The notes beneath the pieces were generated by a model, which was not told the DNA's origin, ran no database searches, and saw only the letters and a program-made list of their open reading frames with translations. Position numbers and translations under genes: made by a program. From CAVXGU01 sp963761615 (GTDB taxonomy: Bacteria; Acidobacteriota; Vicinamibacteria; Vicinamibacterales; CAVVIG01): DNA of 64,000 nucleotides. Of the stretch, positions 48,576 through 55,978 are shown piece by piece (the stretch's first letter is position 1; the number at the start of each line of letters is the position of its first letter). Location of the stretch: positions 62,001 to 126,000 of the forward strand of contig CAVXGU010000002.1 in assembly GCA_963761615.1 (NCBI GenBank), written 5' to 3'.

Positions 48576-48826
48576 GCTCTGGGCTCTGGGCTCCAGAGCG
48601 GCTTTCGTTTCGCGGTAGCGGCCGACCTTCAGGTCGGCTTCGCGTTGGCGGACCTGAAGGTCCGCGGCTACACCAATCTCGGGGCACCAATCTCGGGGCA
48701 CCGATCTCGGGGCGACATCGATCTCGAGAAGACGCCGTAGGCGCTGGGCTCTGGGCTCTGCACTCTGGGCTCGCGCGCAGCGCGACACCGTGCCAGGCCC
48801 GGAGCCGGAAGCCGGAAGCCGGTTCG
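48560..48826. repeat. Composite repeat region between yggS and divIVA
   Basis: In order: GGCTCTG heptamers (48560-48594) overlapping the end of yggS; two hairpins with stems GCCGACC/GGTCGGC (48621-48638) and GCGGACC/GGTCCGC (48648-48665); three or four 14-bp units CCAATCTCGGGGCA (48673-48715); more heptamers GGGCTCT (48744-48771); and GGAGCCG/GAAGCCG heptamers (48801-48824). No gene is seen in 48576-48866. Confidence 0.85.
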
Positions 48827-48866
48827 GCCCTATCGGCGTCCGGCGCAGGCGCCGATACGGACGGAT

Positions 48867-49421
48867 ATGAACGTGACTCCCTTCGATCTCCGCAATCAGC
48901 GCTTCCGGAAGGCCTTTCGCGGCTTCGACACGATCGAGGTGACCTCGTTCCTGGGAGCCGTGGCGGACGACTACGAGCAGGCGCTGCGGGAAACGGACCA
49001 GCTCCGCCAGAACCTGGCGCGGCTCGAGGCGATGCTCAACGAGCACCGCGAGCACGAGAAGAACCTCCGCAATACCCTGCTCACGGCCCAGCGCCTCTCC
49101 GACGGCATCAAGAACAACGCCGAGGAGGAGGCGCGGCGCCTGCTCCGCGAGGCGGAGGGCCGGTCGGCGCTGCTGCTCGAGAAGACGCAGTCGCAGCTCG
49201 AGGACGTCCAGCGCGAGATCGACGGGCTCAAGCTCAAGCGGAAGGAAGTCGAGACCTCGCTCGAGGCGTCGATTCAGATGCTCCGGAACACGCTCGAGTT
49301 CGTGCGCGAGCAGGAAGCCCGCGAGCGTGAGGAGCGCATCCTGCTGCACCGGCCGCGGCACGCGGAGTCGTCGTCGACCGACGCGGCCGAGCCCGCTGCC
49401 CCGCTGCGCGCCCAGGGTTGA
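48867..49421 (+). CDS. divIVA: DivIVA-domain coiled-coil protein
   Basis: 184-aa protein with the N-terminal DivIVA membrane-binding motif ('VTPFDLRNQRFRKAFRGFD', then 'EVTSFLGAVADDYEQAL'), followed by a long coiled coil (about residues 35-160, rich in Glu, Arg and Leu) and a disordered tail. Family role: binds negatively curved membrane and recruits partners at poles or septa. It is translationally coupled to yggU (TTGA overlap), in the ylm-like cluster after yggS. Confidence 0.9.
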   Translation: MNVTPFDLRNQRFRKAFRGFDTIEVTSFLGAVADDYEQALRETDQLRQNLARLEAMLNEHREHEKNLRNTLLTAQRLSDGIKNNAEEEARRLLREAEGRSALLLEKTQSQLEDVQREIDGLKLKRKEVETSLEASIQMLRNTLEFVREQEAREREERILLHRPRHAESSSTDAAEPAAPLRAQG

Positions 49422-49705
49422 GCTACTGCCGGCCGTCGGCCGACGGCATCGTCCTGGCGCTCCAGATCGTCCCGCGGGCCCGATCGAACGCCGTCGGCGA
49501 GGTCCGCGACGGCCGCCTGGTCATCCGCCTCACGGCTCCGCCCGTCGACGACGCGGCGAACCGCGAACTGGTCGCCTATCTCGCCAGGTGCCTCGGGGTC
49601 CCCGCCCGGGCCGTTCGAATCCTGTCAGGAGCGCGATCGCGCCGCAAGCGCGTGGCGATCGCCGGCGTCACCGAAACGGATTGGCAGCGGGCGCTCCAGG
49701 GCTGA
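49418..49705 (+). CDS. yggU: DUF167/YggU-family protein
   Basis: 95 aa. The DUF167 pattern is clear: 'LQIVPRARSNAVGEVRDGRL', 'IRLTAPPVDDAANRELVAYL' and 'ILSGARSRRKRVAIAG'. Function unknown. The TTG start overlaps the divIVA stop as TTGA. The 3' end overlaps the convergent DUF4845-like gene by 38 bp. Confidence 0.88.
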   Translation: MSYCRPSADGIVLALQIVPRARSNAVGEVRDGRLVIRLTAPPVDDAANRELVAYLARCLGVPARAVRILSGARSRRKRVAIAGVTETDWQRALQG

Positions 49706-50036
49706 CGCCCAGGTCCTCGATGTGGACGCCGAACCGCCAGGGATACGTGTAGTTCGGCAGCAGCAGGATCGGCGCCACGTAGTCGGTGTCGACATAGGTG
49801 TGGCCCCGGTCGTCGCGGTGGACGTCGACGTCGGCGGGCGCCAGCGGAATGTCGTAGTCGTTGGTGAGGTCGACAATCTCGCTCCGCAACTGCTCGACCG
49901 ACTTCCGCCCCCCCTCCTCCACGACCTGAAGCACGGCGTCCTGGAAGCGGAAATGGACGAGGTAGGCCGAGCCCACCCGCCAGCACGCGTTGGCGATGAG
50001 CGCGGCGAGCGCGAGCTTGACGAGCGTCTTGATCAT
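49668..50036 (-). CDS. Small membrane-anchored protein, DUF4845-like by context
   Basis: 122 aa with one N-terminal TM helix ('LVKLALAALIANACW') and an exported domain ('FQDAVLQVVEEGGRKSVEQL', 'TYVDTDYVAPILLLP'). I assign it only by position: in many bacteria a DUF4845 protein follows lepA-lepB, as here, and 'LVHFRFQDAV' resembles its opening. The start at 50036 lies 2 bp after the lepB stop. Function unknown. Confidence 0.7.
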   Translation of the reverse strand: MIKTLVKLALAALIANACWRVGSAYLVHFRFQDAVLQVVEEGGRKSVEQLRSEIVDLTNDYDIPLAPADVDVHRDDRGHTYVDTDYVAPILLLPNYTYPWRFGVHIEDLGVSPGAPAANPFR

Positions 50037-50038
50037 GC

Positions 50039-50782
50039 TCAGTGCGTCTGTTTCAACATTCGATCCCACCGGGTCCGCGTGAAGAAGTGCAGGACCACCG
50101 ACCCGAGGTTCCTGAGCGCCGTCCCCGTGTCGCCGGGCTCGTAGTCCTGGGTCTCGGACTCGTAGGACCAGTAGATCACGAACGCCTTGCCCTTGATCAA
50201 ATCGCGGGGGAGAAATCCCCAGTACCGGCTGTCCTCGGAGTTGTCCCGGTTGTCGCCCATGACGAAGTACTGGCCGGGCGGCACCGTCACCGGGCCGTAG
50301 TTCTCGCGCACGTCGAACGAGGTCACCTCGTGCGCCGACGAGGGGCTGGCGGGCGGCTCGAGGAAGTGCACGTACGGCTCGTCGAGGGGCTTGCCGTCGA
50401 TGTACATCTTCTTGTCGCGCTCCTCGACCGTCTCGCCGGGCAGGCCGATCACGCGCTTGATCAGGTCGCGGTCCGGCTGCTCGGGGAACTTGAAGACGAT
50501 GATGTCGCGGCGCGCGATGTCGCCGACCGGCAGCAACACCCGTTCCAGGCGGGTGGCGGTCGGCGCGAAGACGAACTTGTTGACCAGCAGGTGGTCCCCG
50601 ATGAGCAGGTTGTTCTCCATCGAGCCGGTCGGGATCTTGAACGCCTGCACGACGAAGGTGCGCACGAAGAGCGCCAGGATCACCGCGATGACGATCGACT
50701 CGAAGTACTCGCGGGCAGCGGACTTCTGGAACGGCTGCGGCGGGGGCGCGGGCGGCGCCGCGGGGCGCTGGCGTGGCGGCAT
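50039..50782 (-). CDS. lepB: Signal peptidase I
   Basis: 247-aa inner-membrane serine protease removing signal peptides from exported proteins. After a Pro-rich cytoplasmic N-terminus there is one TM helix ('SIVIAVILALFVRTFVV'). The catalytic Ser54 is in 'IPTGSMENNL' and the catalytic Lys in 'DLIKRVIGLPGE'. 'GDNRDNSEDSRYWGFLP' is the conserved C-terminal box. It starts 2 bp after lepA stops, the usual lepA-lepB pair. Confidence 0.97.
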   Translation of the reverse strand: MPPRQRPAAPPAPPPQPFQKSAAREYFESIVIAVILALFVRTFVVQAFKIPTGSMENNLLIGDHLLVNKFVFAPTATRLERVLLPVGDIARRDIIVFKFPEQPDRDLIKRVIGLPGETVEERDKKMYIDGKPLDEPYVHFLEPPASPSSAHEVTSFDVRENYGPVTVPPGQYFVMGDNRDNSEDSRYWGFLPRDLIKGKAFVIYWSYESETQDYEPGDTGTALRNLGSVVLHFFTRTRWDRMLKQTH

Positions 50783-50784
50783 CG

Positions 50785-52590
50785 CTACTCGCCCTGTCCG
50801 ACCTTGAGGACGGCCAGGAACGCCTCCTGCGGGATCTCGACGCGGCCCACCCGTTTCATGCGCTTCTTGCCTTCCTTCTGCTTCTCGAGCAGCTTGCGCT
50901 TGCGGGTGATGTCGCCGCCGTAGCACTTGGCGAGCACGTTCTTGCGCAGCGCCTTCACCGTCTCGCGCGCGATCACGCGGCTCCCGACGGCCGCCTGGAT
51001 CGCCACCTCGAACATCTGCCGCGGGATGAGCTCGCGCATCTTGGCGGCGAGCGCCCGGCCCCGCTCGTACGCCGTGTCCCGGTGGACGATCACCGAGAGC
51101 GCGTCGACGGGCTCGCCGTTGACCAGGATGTCCAGCTTGACCAGCGGCGAGGGCCAGTATCCCGTCACATGATAATCGAGCGACGCGTAGCCGCGCGAGA
51201 CGGTCTTCAGCCGGTCGTAGAAGTCCAGCACGACCTCGTTGAAGGGCAGCTCGTAGGTCACGAGCACGCGATCCGTCGACACGTATTCGAGAGTCTTCTG
51301 CACGCCGCGCTTCTCCTGGCAGAGCTGCAGGATCGCGCCGACGTACTCGACCGGCGTCAGAATCGTGGCCGTGATGACCGGCTCCTCGACCGTCGCGATC
51401 CGGCCCGCGTCGGGCAGCTTCGCCGGGCTGTCGATCTCGTGCACCTCGCCGTCGGTCGTCGTCACGCGGTACAGCACGCCCGGCGCGGTCGTCACCAGGT
51501 CCATGTTGAACTCGCGCTCGAGGCGCTCCTGCACGATCTCCATGTGCAGCAGCCCCAGGAAGCCGCACCGGAACCCGAAGCCCAGCGCCGCCGACGTCTC
51601 CGGCTCGTAGAAGAACGACGCGTCGTTCAGCCGCAGCTTCTCGAGGGCGTCACGCAGCTCGGGGTACTGGTGGCCCTCGACGGGATACATCCCCGCGAAG
51701 ACCATCGGCTTCAGCTCCTTGAAGCCGGGAAACGGCTCGGCCGTCGGCCGCGCCGTCTCGGTGATCGTGTCGCCGATCTTCGCGTCGCTGATCGTCTTGA
51801 TGTTCGCGACGAGGAAGCCCACCTCGCCCACGCCCAGCTCGTCCACCACCACGGCCTTGGGCGTGAACGTGCCCACCTGTTCCACCTCGTGGTCCTGGCC
51901 GCCCGCCATGAGGCGGATCCGCAGGCCCTTCCGCATCACGCCGTCGATCACGCGGACCACGATCACGACGCCCCGGTAGGCGTCGTACCAGGAGTCGAAG
52001 ATGAGCGCTTTGAGCGGGGCGTCGCCGCGCCCCGCGGGCGGGGGCAGCCGGTGGACGATCGCCTCGAGGATCTCCGGCACGCCGGTGCCGAGCTTGGCGC
52101 TCGCCAGCAGCGCGCCCGCGCCGTCGAGCCCGACGATGTCCTGGATCTGGCGCCGCACTTCCTCCGGCTGCGCCCCCGGCAGGTCGATCTTGTTGATGAC
52201 CGGGATGATCTCGAGGTTGTTCTCGACCGCCAGGTAGGCGTTGGCCAGCGTCTGGGCCTCGACGCCCTGCGAGGCGTCGACCAGCAGCAGCGCCCCCTCG
52301 CAGGCCGCGAGCGACCGCGTCACCTCGTAGGAGAAATCGACGTGGCCCGGCGTGTCGATCAGGTTGAGGACGTAGGTCTCGCCCGACTTCGCGGTGTACG
52401 TCATGCGCACGGGATGCGCCTTGATCGTGATGCCGCGCTCGCGCTCGAGATCCATCGCGTCGAGGACCTGCGCTTCCATCTCGCGCGCCTCGAGCGCACC
52501 GGTCGTCTCGAGAAAGCGGTCGGCCAGCGTCGACTTGCCGTGGTCGATGTGTGCGATGACGGAGAAGTTGCGGATCAGGCGCGGGTCCAT
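50785..52590 (-). CDS. lepA: Translation elongation factor 4 (LepA)
   Basis: 601-aa ribosome-associated GTPase. G1 is 'AHIDHGKSTLADRF' at residue 12, G3 is 'DTPGHVDF' and G4 is 'NKID'. The EF-G-like domains and the LepA-specific C-terminal domain follow ('GRVEIPQEAFLAVL' near the end). The start at 52590 is taken because the frame upstream is pure heptamer repeat. A -10 box (52609-52614) lies 18 bp before the start codon. Confidence 0.97.
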   Translation of the reverse strand: MDPRLIRNFSVIAHIDHGKSTLADRFLETTGALEAREMEAQVLDAMDLERERGITIKAHPVRMTYTAKSGETYVLNLIDTPGHVDFSYEVTRSLAACEGALLLVDASQGVEAQTLANAYLAVENNLEIIPVINKIDLPGAQPEEVRRQIQDIVGLDGAGALLASAKLGTGVPEILEAIVHRLPPPAGRGDAPLKALIFDSWYDAYRGVVIVVRVIDGVMRKGLRIRLMAGGQDHEVEQVGTFTPKAVVVDELGVGEVGFLVANIKTISDAKIGDTITETARPTAEPFPGFKELKPMVFAGMYPVEGHQYPELRDALEKLRLNDASFFYEPETSAALGFGFRCGFLGLLHMEIVQERLEREFNMDLVTTAPGVLYRVTTTDGEVHEIDSPAKLPDAGRIATVEEPVITATILTPVEYVGAILQLCQEKRGVQKTLEYVSTDRVLVTYELPFNEVVLDFYDRLKTVSRGYASLDYHVTGYWPSPLVKLDILVNGEPVDALSVIVHRDTAYERGRALAAKMRELIPRQMFEVAIQAAVGSRVIARETVKALRKNVLAKCYGGDITRKRKLLEKQKEGKKRMKRVGRVEIPQEAFLAVLKVGQGE

Positions 52591-52608
52591 GGGACGGGGA
52601 TCCTGACG

Positions 52609-52614
52609 ATTATA
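52609..52614 (-). promoter_or_regulatory. -10 box of the lepA-lepB operon, abutting a heptamer array
   Basis: TATAAT on the minus strand. The place of the -35 element is occupied by the GGGCTCT heptamer array that begins at 52615. Confidence 0.5.
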
Positions 52615-52692
52615 GGGGCTCTGGGCTCTGGGCTCTGGGCTCTCGGCTCTGGGCTCTCGGCTCTCGGCTCTGGGCTCGCGGCTCTCGGCTCC
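52615..52692 (+). repeat. GGGCTCT heptamer array between lepA and the FAD oxidase
   Basis: Eleven 7-bp units (GGGCTCT, CGGCTCT). Several GGG-N4 steps in a row fit a G-quadruplex pattern. It is an inverted partner of the array at 53941-54020. Confidence 0.9.
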
Positions 52693-52696
52693 GAAG

Positions 52697-52773
52697 CAGA
52701 CCTGAAGGTCTGCGCTACACGGCGCGTGGTCACAGGACGTCGCCACAGGGCGTGGCGCAGGCCTTCAGGCCTG
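52697..52773. repeat. Two short stem-loops of the GACCTGAAGGTC type
   Basis: CAGACC-TGAA-GGTCTG (52697-52712) and CAGGCC-TTCA-GGCCTG (52758-52773), related to the hairpins at 48621-48665. Confidence 0.75.
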
Positions 52774-52799
52774 CCGAGTCCGGTAGGATCGACGGGTCC

Positions 52800-53939
52800 A
52801 TGAAGACGTTCGATGCCATCGTGATCGGCCTGGGCGCGATGGGTGCCGCGGCGCTTCATCAGCTCGCCGCGCGCGGCGCCCGCGTCCTCGGCCTGGAGCA
52901 GTACGCCCTCGGCCACGATCGCGGCAGCTCCCACGGCTCGACGCGCATCATCCGCAAGGCGTATTTCGAGCACCCGGACTACGTGCCCCTCCTCGACCGC
53001 GCCTACGCCCTGTGGGCGGACCTCGAAGCGGCGAGCGGTCACCGCCTCGTCGAGCGATGCGGCCTGGTCGTCGCGGGATCGGAGCGAAGCGAGGTCGTGG
53101 CGGGCATCCGCCTGGCCGCCCGCACGCACGGGCTGGACATCCGCGAGCTGGATCGCCGGCAGGCCGCCGCCCACGCCGGCCGCTTCCGGTTCGCCGAGGA
53201 CGACATCGTCCTTTTCGAGCCCGATGCGGGGTTCCTCTACGCCGACGCGTGTCTCGCGCAGCTGCACGCGGAAGCCCGGAGGCGCAGCGCCGAGATCGCC
53301 GCCGGCGAGCCTGTCGTCGACTGGAGGGCGGACGCGGGCGGGATCTCGGTCCGTACGCCGGCGGGGGAATACGCGGCCGACCGGTTGATTATCTGCGCGG
53401 GGCCGTGGGCCGGATCGCTGCTCCGCCGGCAGTTGCCGCTGGTCGTGCGCCGCGTGCCGCTCTTCTGGCTGGACGCCGCCGCCCCGGCGCTCCGCCTCGA
53501 CCGCGGCTGCCCGGTCTTCGCTTTCGACACGCCGGAAGGATTCTTCTACGGCTTCCCGGTCTTCGACGCCGGCGGCCTGAAGGTCGCCCAGCATCGGGGC
53601 CGGGAGATCGCGCCGGATCCATCGCTCGCCGACCGCGGCCAGGCGCCGGGCGACTTTCCGCCGGTCCGCGAGTTCCTGCGCCGCCACGCGCCGGACGCCG
53701 GCGAGCGCGTCCAGCGCTTCGCCACGTGCCTCTACACGATGACGCCGGATCAGCACTTCGTCGTCGATCGCCACCCGGACCACGAGCGCGTCGTGTTCGC
53801 CGCCGGCTTCAGCGGCCACGGGTTCAAGTTCGCGCCGGTGGTGGGATCGGTGCTCGCCGATCTCGCGCTGACGGGCCGAACCGAGGCGCCGGTGGGGTTC
53901 CTGTCTGCGACGCGGACCGCGTTGTCGCGGCGGGCCTGA
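52800..53939 (+). CDS. FAD-dependent amine oxidase, sarcosine oxidase / SolA-like
   Basis: 379-aa flavoenzyme oxidising secondary amines (for example N-methyl amino acids) with O2. FAD-binding 'VIGLGAMGAAALHQLAARG' is at the N-terminus, and 'LGHDRGSSHGSTRIIRKAY' is the family's substrate-side block. The Cys in 'FATCLYTMTPDQHFV' corresponds to the covalent FAD attachment site of monomeric sarcosine oxidase. The C-terminal 'FAAGFSGHGFKFAPVVG' is conserved. The gene is flanked on both sides by inverted heptamer arrays and lies next to the aminocyclitol-like operon; a link to it is speculative. Confidence 0.88.
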   Translation: MKTFDAIVIGLGAMGAAALHQLAARGARVLGLEQYALGHDRGSSHGSTRIIRKAYFEHPDYVPLLDRAYALWADLEAASGHRLVERCGLVVAGSERSEVVAGIRLAARTHGLDIRELDRRQAAAHAGRFRFAEDDIVLFEPDAGFLYADACLAQLHAEARRRSAEIAAGEPVVDWRADAGGISVRTPAGEYAADRLIICAGPWAGSLLRRQLPLVVRRVPLFWLDAAAPALRLDRGCPVFAFDTPEGFFYGFPVFDAGGLKVAQHRGREIAPDPSLADRGQAPGDFPPVREFLRRHAPDAGERVQRFATCLYTMTPDQHFVVDRHPDHERVVFAAGFSGHGFKFAPVVGSVLADLALTGRTEAPVGFLSATRTALSRRA

Positions 53940-53940
53940 C

Positions 53941-54020
53941 GCCCAGAGCCGAGAGCCCAGAGCCGAGAGCCGAGAGCCCAGAGCCGAGAGCCCAGAGCCC
54001 AGAGCCGAGAGCCCAGAGCC
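53941..54020 (-). repeat. AGAGCCC/AGAGCCG heptamer array between convergent genes
   Basis: Eleven 7-bp units, reverse complement of the 52615-52692 array. It fills the whole space between the stop codons of the FAD oxidase (53939) and the inositol monophosphatase-like gene (54021). Confidence 0.9.
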
Positions 54021-54830
54021 CTAAGCGTCCGCGCCGACGGACCGGATCACGTCGAGCAGCGCGCCGTGGACGCGGCCGTTCGAGGCGAGCACCTCGCCGC
54101 TCTCGTGCGAGAAGGGCCCCCCGTCGAGGGCGCTGACCACGCCTCCGGCCTCGTGCACGATCAGCGCGCCGGCGGCGATGTCCCACGCCTTGAGGCCGCG
54201 ATCCCAGAAGGCGTCGACGCGGCCGCCGGCCACGTAGCAGAGGTCGAGCGCCGCCGATCCCAGGCGCCGCACCCCCTGCGCGCGGACCGCGCATTCCCCG
54301 AGCAGGTCTTCCATCGCGCGATCCCGGGACGTGGCGCCGTGCGGGAACCCGGTGCCGAGCGCCGCGTCCTCGAGGCGCGCGGTGGTGGACACGGCCAGCC
54401 GCCGTCCGTTGATCCACGCGCCATGGCCCCGTTCGGCCGTGTACAGCTCCCGGTGCGACGGGTCGTGGATCGCCGCGGCCTCGACCACGCCGTCGACCTC
54501 GAAGGCGAGCGAGGCGCAGAAGAAAGGGAGGCCGTGCGCGTAGTTGACCGTCCCGTCGATCGGATCGAACAGCCACCGGCTCCGGGCGCCGGCCCGCCCG
54601 CTGCCGCCGGCCTCTTCCCCGACGGCGGCGTGCTCGGGAAACCGCTCCGCGATCACCGCGCGGAACATCCGCTCGACCTCGAGATCCACGGCGGTGACGA
54701 TGTCGCGATGGCCCTTCGACTCGACGCGGAAGTCGGTGCCGAGGCGCGCGAGCTGGATCTCGCCCGCGCGGCGGACGATCTCGACGGCGGCCGCCAGGAA
54801 CGGGCTGGCGGCTCCGCCTTCAGCTGACAT
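54021..54830 (-). CDS. Inositol monophosphatase family protein
   Basis: 269-aa cytosolic Mg2+-dependent phosphatase. Metal-binding motifs are intact: 'AVGEEAGGSG' (Glu), 'LFDPIDGTVNYAHG' (DPIDGT) and 'AFWDRGLKAWDIAAGALIV' (WDxAAG). The usual product in this family is free inositol from inositol-1-phosphate, but some members act on other sugar phosphates or PAP. Start ATG 54830 overlaps the Zn-dehydrogenase stop by 11 bp. It is the last gene of the leftward operon opposite an inositol-phosphate synthase, supporting an inositol substrate. Confidence 0.9.
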   Translation of the reverse strand: MSAEGGAASPFLAAAVEIVRRAGEIQLARLGTDFRVESKGHRDIVTAVDLEVERMFRAVIAERFPEHAAVGEEAGGSGRAGARSRWLFDPIDGTVNYAHGLPFFCASLAFEVDGVVEAAAIHDPSHRELYTAERGHGAWINGRRLAVSTTARLEDAALGTGFPHGATSRDRAMEDLLGECAVRAQGVRRLGSAALDLCYVAGGRVDAFWDRGLKAWDIAAGALIVHEAGGVVSALDGGPFSHESGEVLASNGRVHGALLDVIRSVGADA

Positions 54831-55978
54831 CGACGAGGATCTTGCCGTGGCCGCGGGCGCGGGAGGTCTGGAGGGCCGTCTCGAATCTCGGCGAACGGGA
54901 ACTTGGCGGTGATCATCGGCAGCGGATCGATCCGTCCCGACGCCATCAGGCGAAGGACGTGGGGATAGGTGCCGTGGCCGGCGTTGCCCTTGGCCAGGAT
55001 GATCGTCGCGCGCTTGGTCTGGAGGGGCTCGGGGAAGATCGTCACGTGCGACGAGTCGCGTCCGATGACGAGGATCCGGCCGAGGAGCGCGACCGACGCT
55101 TCCATGGCCGGCAGCGTCTGCGTGAACACGCCGGCCGCTTCGATCTGCAGGTCGGCGCCCTGTCCGGCGGTCTCGGTCATGACGACGTCGGCCGCCGGGA
55201 CCTCCTTCGGGTTGTGGGCCGAGTCGGCGCCCATCGCCAGCGCCAGCGCGCGCCGCTCGGGCGTCACCTCGAACACGATGATGCGCGCGGCGCCGCACGC
55301 ACGGAGCATCGCGACGCTGGCGAGCCCGATCGGGCCGGCCCCGTGGACGACGGTGAACGCGCCCGGCGTGACGCCGCCGGCGCCGTGCACGAGCGCGTTG
55401 TAGACGACGGTGAACGGCTCGATGAGGGCGCCGCAGTCGTACAGCTGGCCGCCGCGTCCCAGCCGGGCTGCGAGGCCGTCGATCGGCCAGCAGTTCCGCG
55501 CGGGCACGCGCACGTACTCGGCGAAGCCGCCGTCGCGGCTGAAGCCGACCTCGTCGAGGTTCTCGCAGTGGTTCGGCTGGTCGATCCGGCACGCGTAGCA
55601 GGTGCCGCACCGCACCATGTCCTCGATCGTGACGGGCGTGCCCGCGGCGATGTGCGTCACGCGCTCGCCGACGGCGACGACGTCGCCCGCGAGCTCGTGC
55701 CCGAGGATCGTGGGAAACCGCGTCAGGCCCGGATACATGATGTAGCCGTCCCGGTCGGTCTCGAAGAAGTGCAGGTCGGATCCGCAGAAGCCGACGCGCC
55801 GCAGCTTGATGAGGACCTCGTCCGGGCGGGGCGTCGGCATCTCGACGTCCTTGAACGAGGCGTGCGGGTGTCGCCACACGCTGCTGCCGATGAGCGCCTT
55901 GCGGGTCTCGACCTCGCTGGGCGAGGGTCGGTACTCGGGCCGCGGATCCCAGGTGGCGTCGATGACGAAGGCCTTCAT
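54820..55978 (-). CDS. Zn-dependent medium-chain dehydrogenase, inosose/inositol dehydrogenase-like, with one frameshift
   Basis: About 385 aa after correction. Zinc motifs: catalytic 'RRVGFCGSDLHFF' and 'LGHELAG', structural 'CGTCYACRIDQPNHC'. NAD-binding 'VVHGAGPIGLASVAML'. From memory the N-terminus ('ATWDPRPEYRPSPSEVE', 'GSSVWRHP') is strikingly like Thermotoga TM0412, described as an inositol/scyllo-inosose dehydrogenase. The frame breaks after 'KFPFAEI' near 54892. Removing one C restores 'ETALQTSRARGHGKILVDVS' and a stop at 54820. The start at 55978 overlaps the aminotransferase gene by 4 bp. Confidence 0.85.

Noticed and set aside
49613..49622. GTTCGAATCC, a tRNA T-arm-like sequence
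   Set aside because: It lies inside the DUF167 coding sequence and no cloverleaf can be built around it.
52591..52746. N-terminal extension of lepA and an upstream extension of rlmI
   Set aside because: The added residues are pure heptamer translation (REPRAES-like); both proteins have a normal N-terminus at the internal ATG.
52615..54020. A transposon carrying the FAD oxidase
   Set aside because: No transposase, no target-site duplication and no perfect terminal repeats; only heptamer arrays in opposite orientation.
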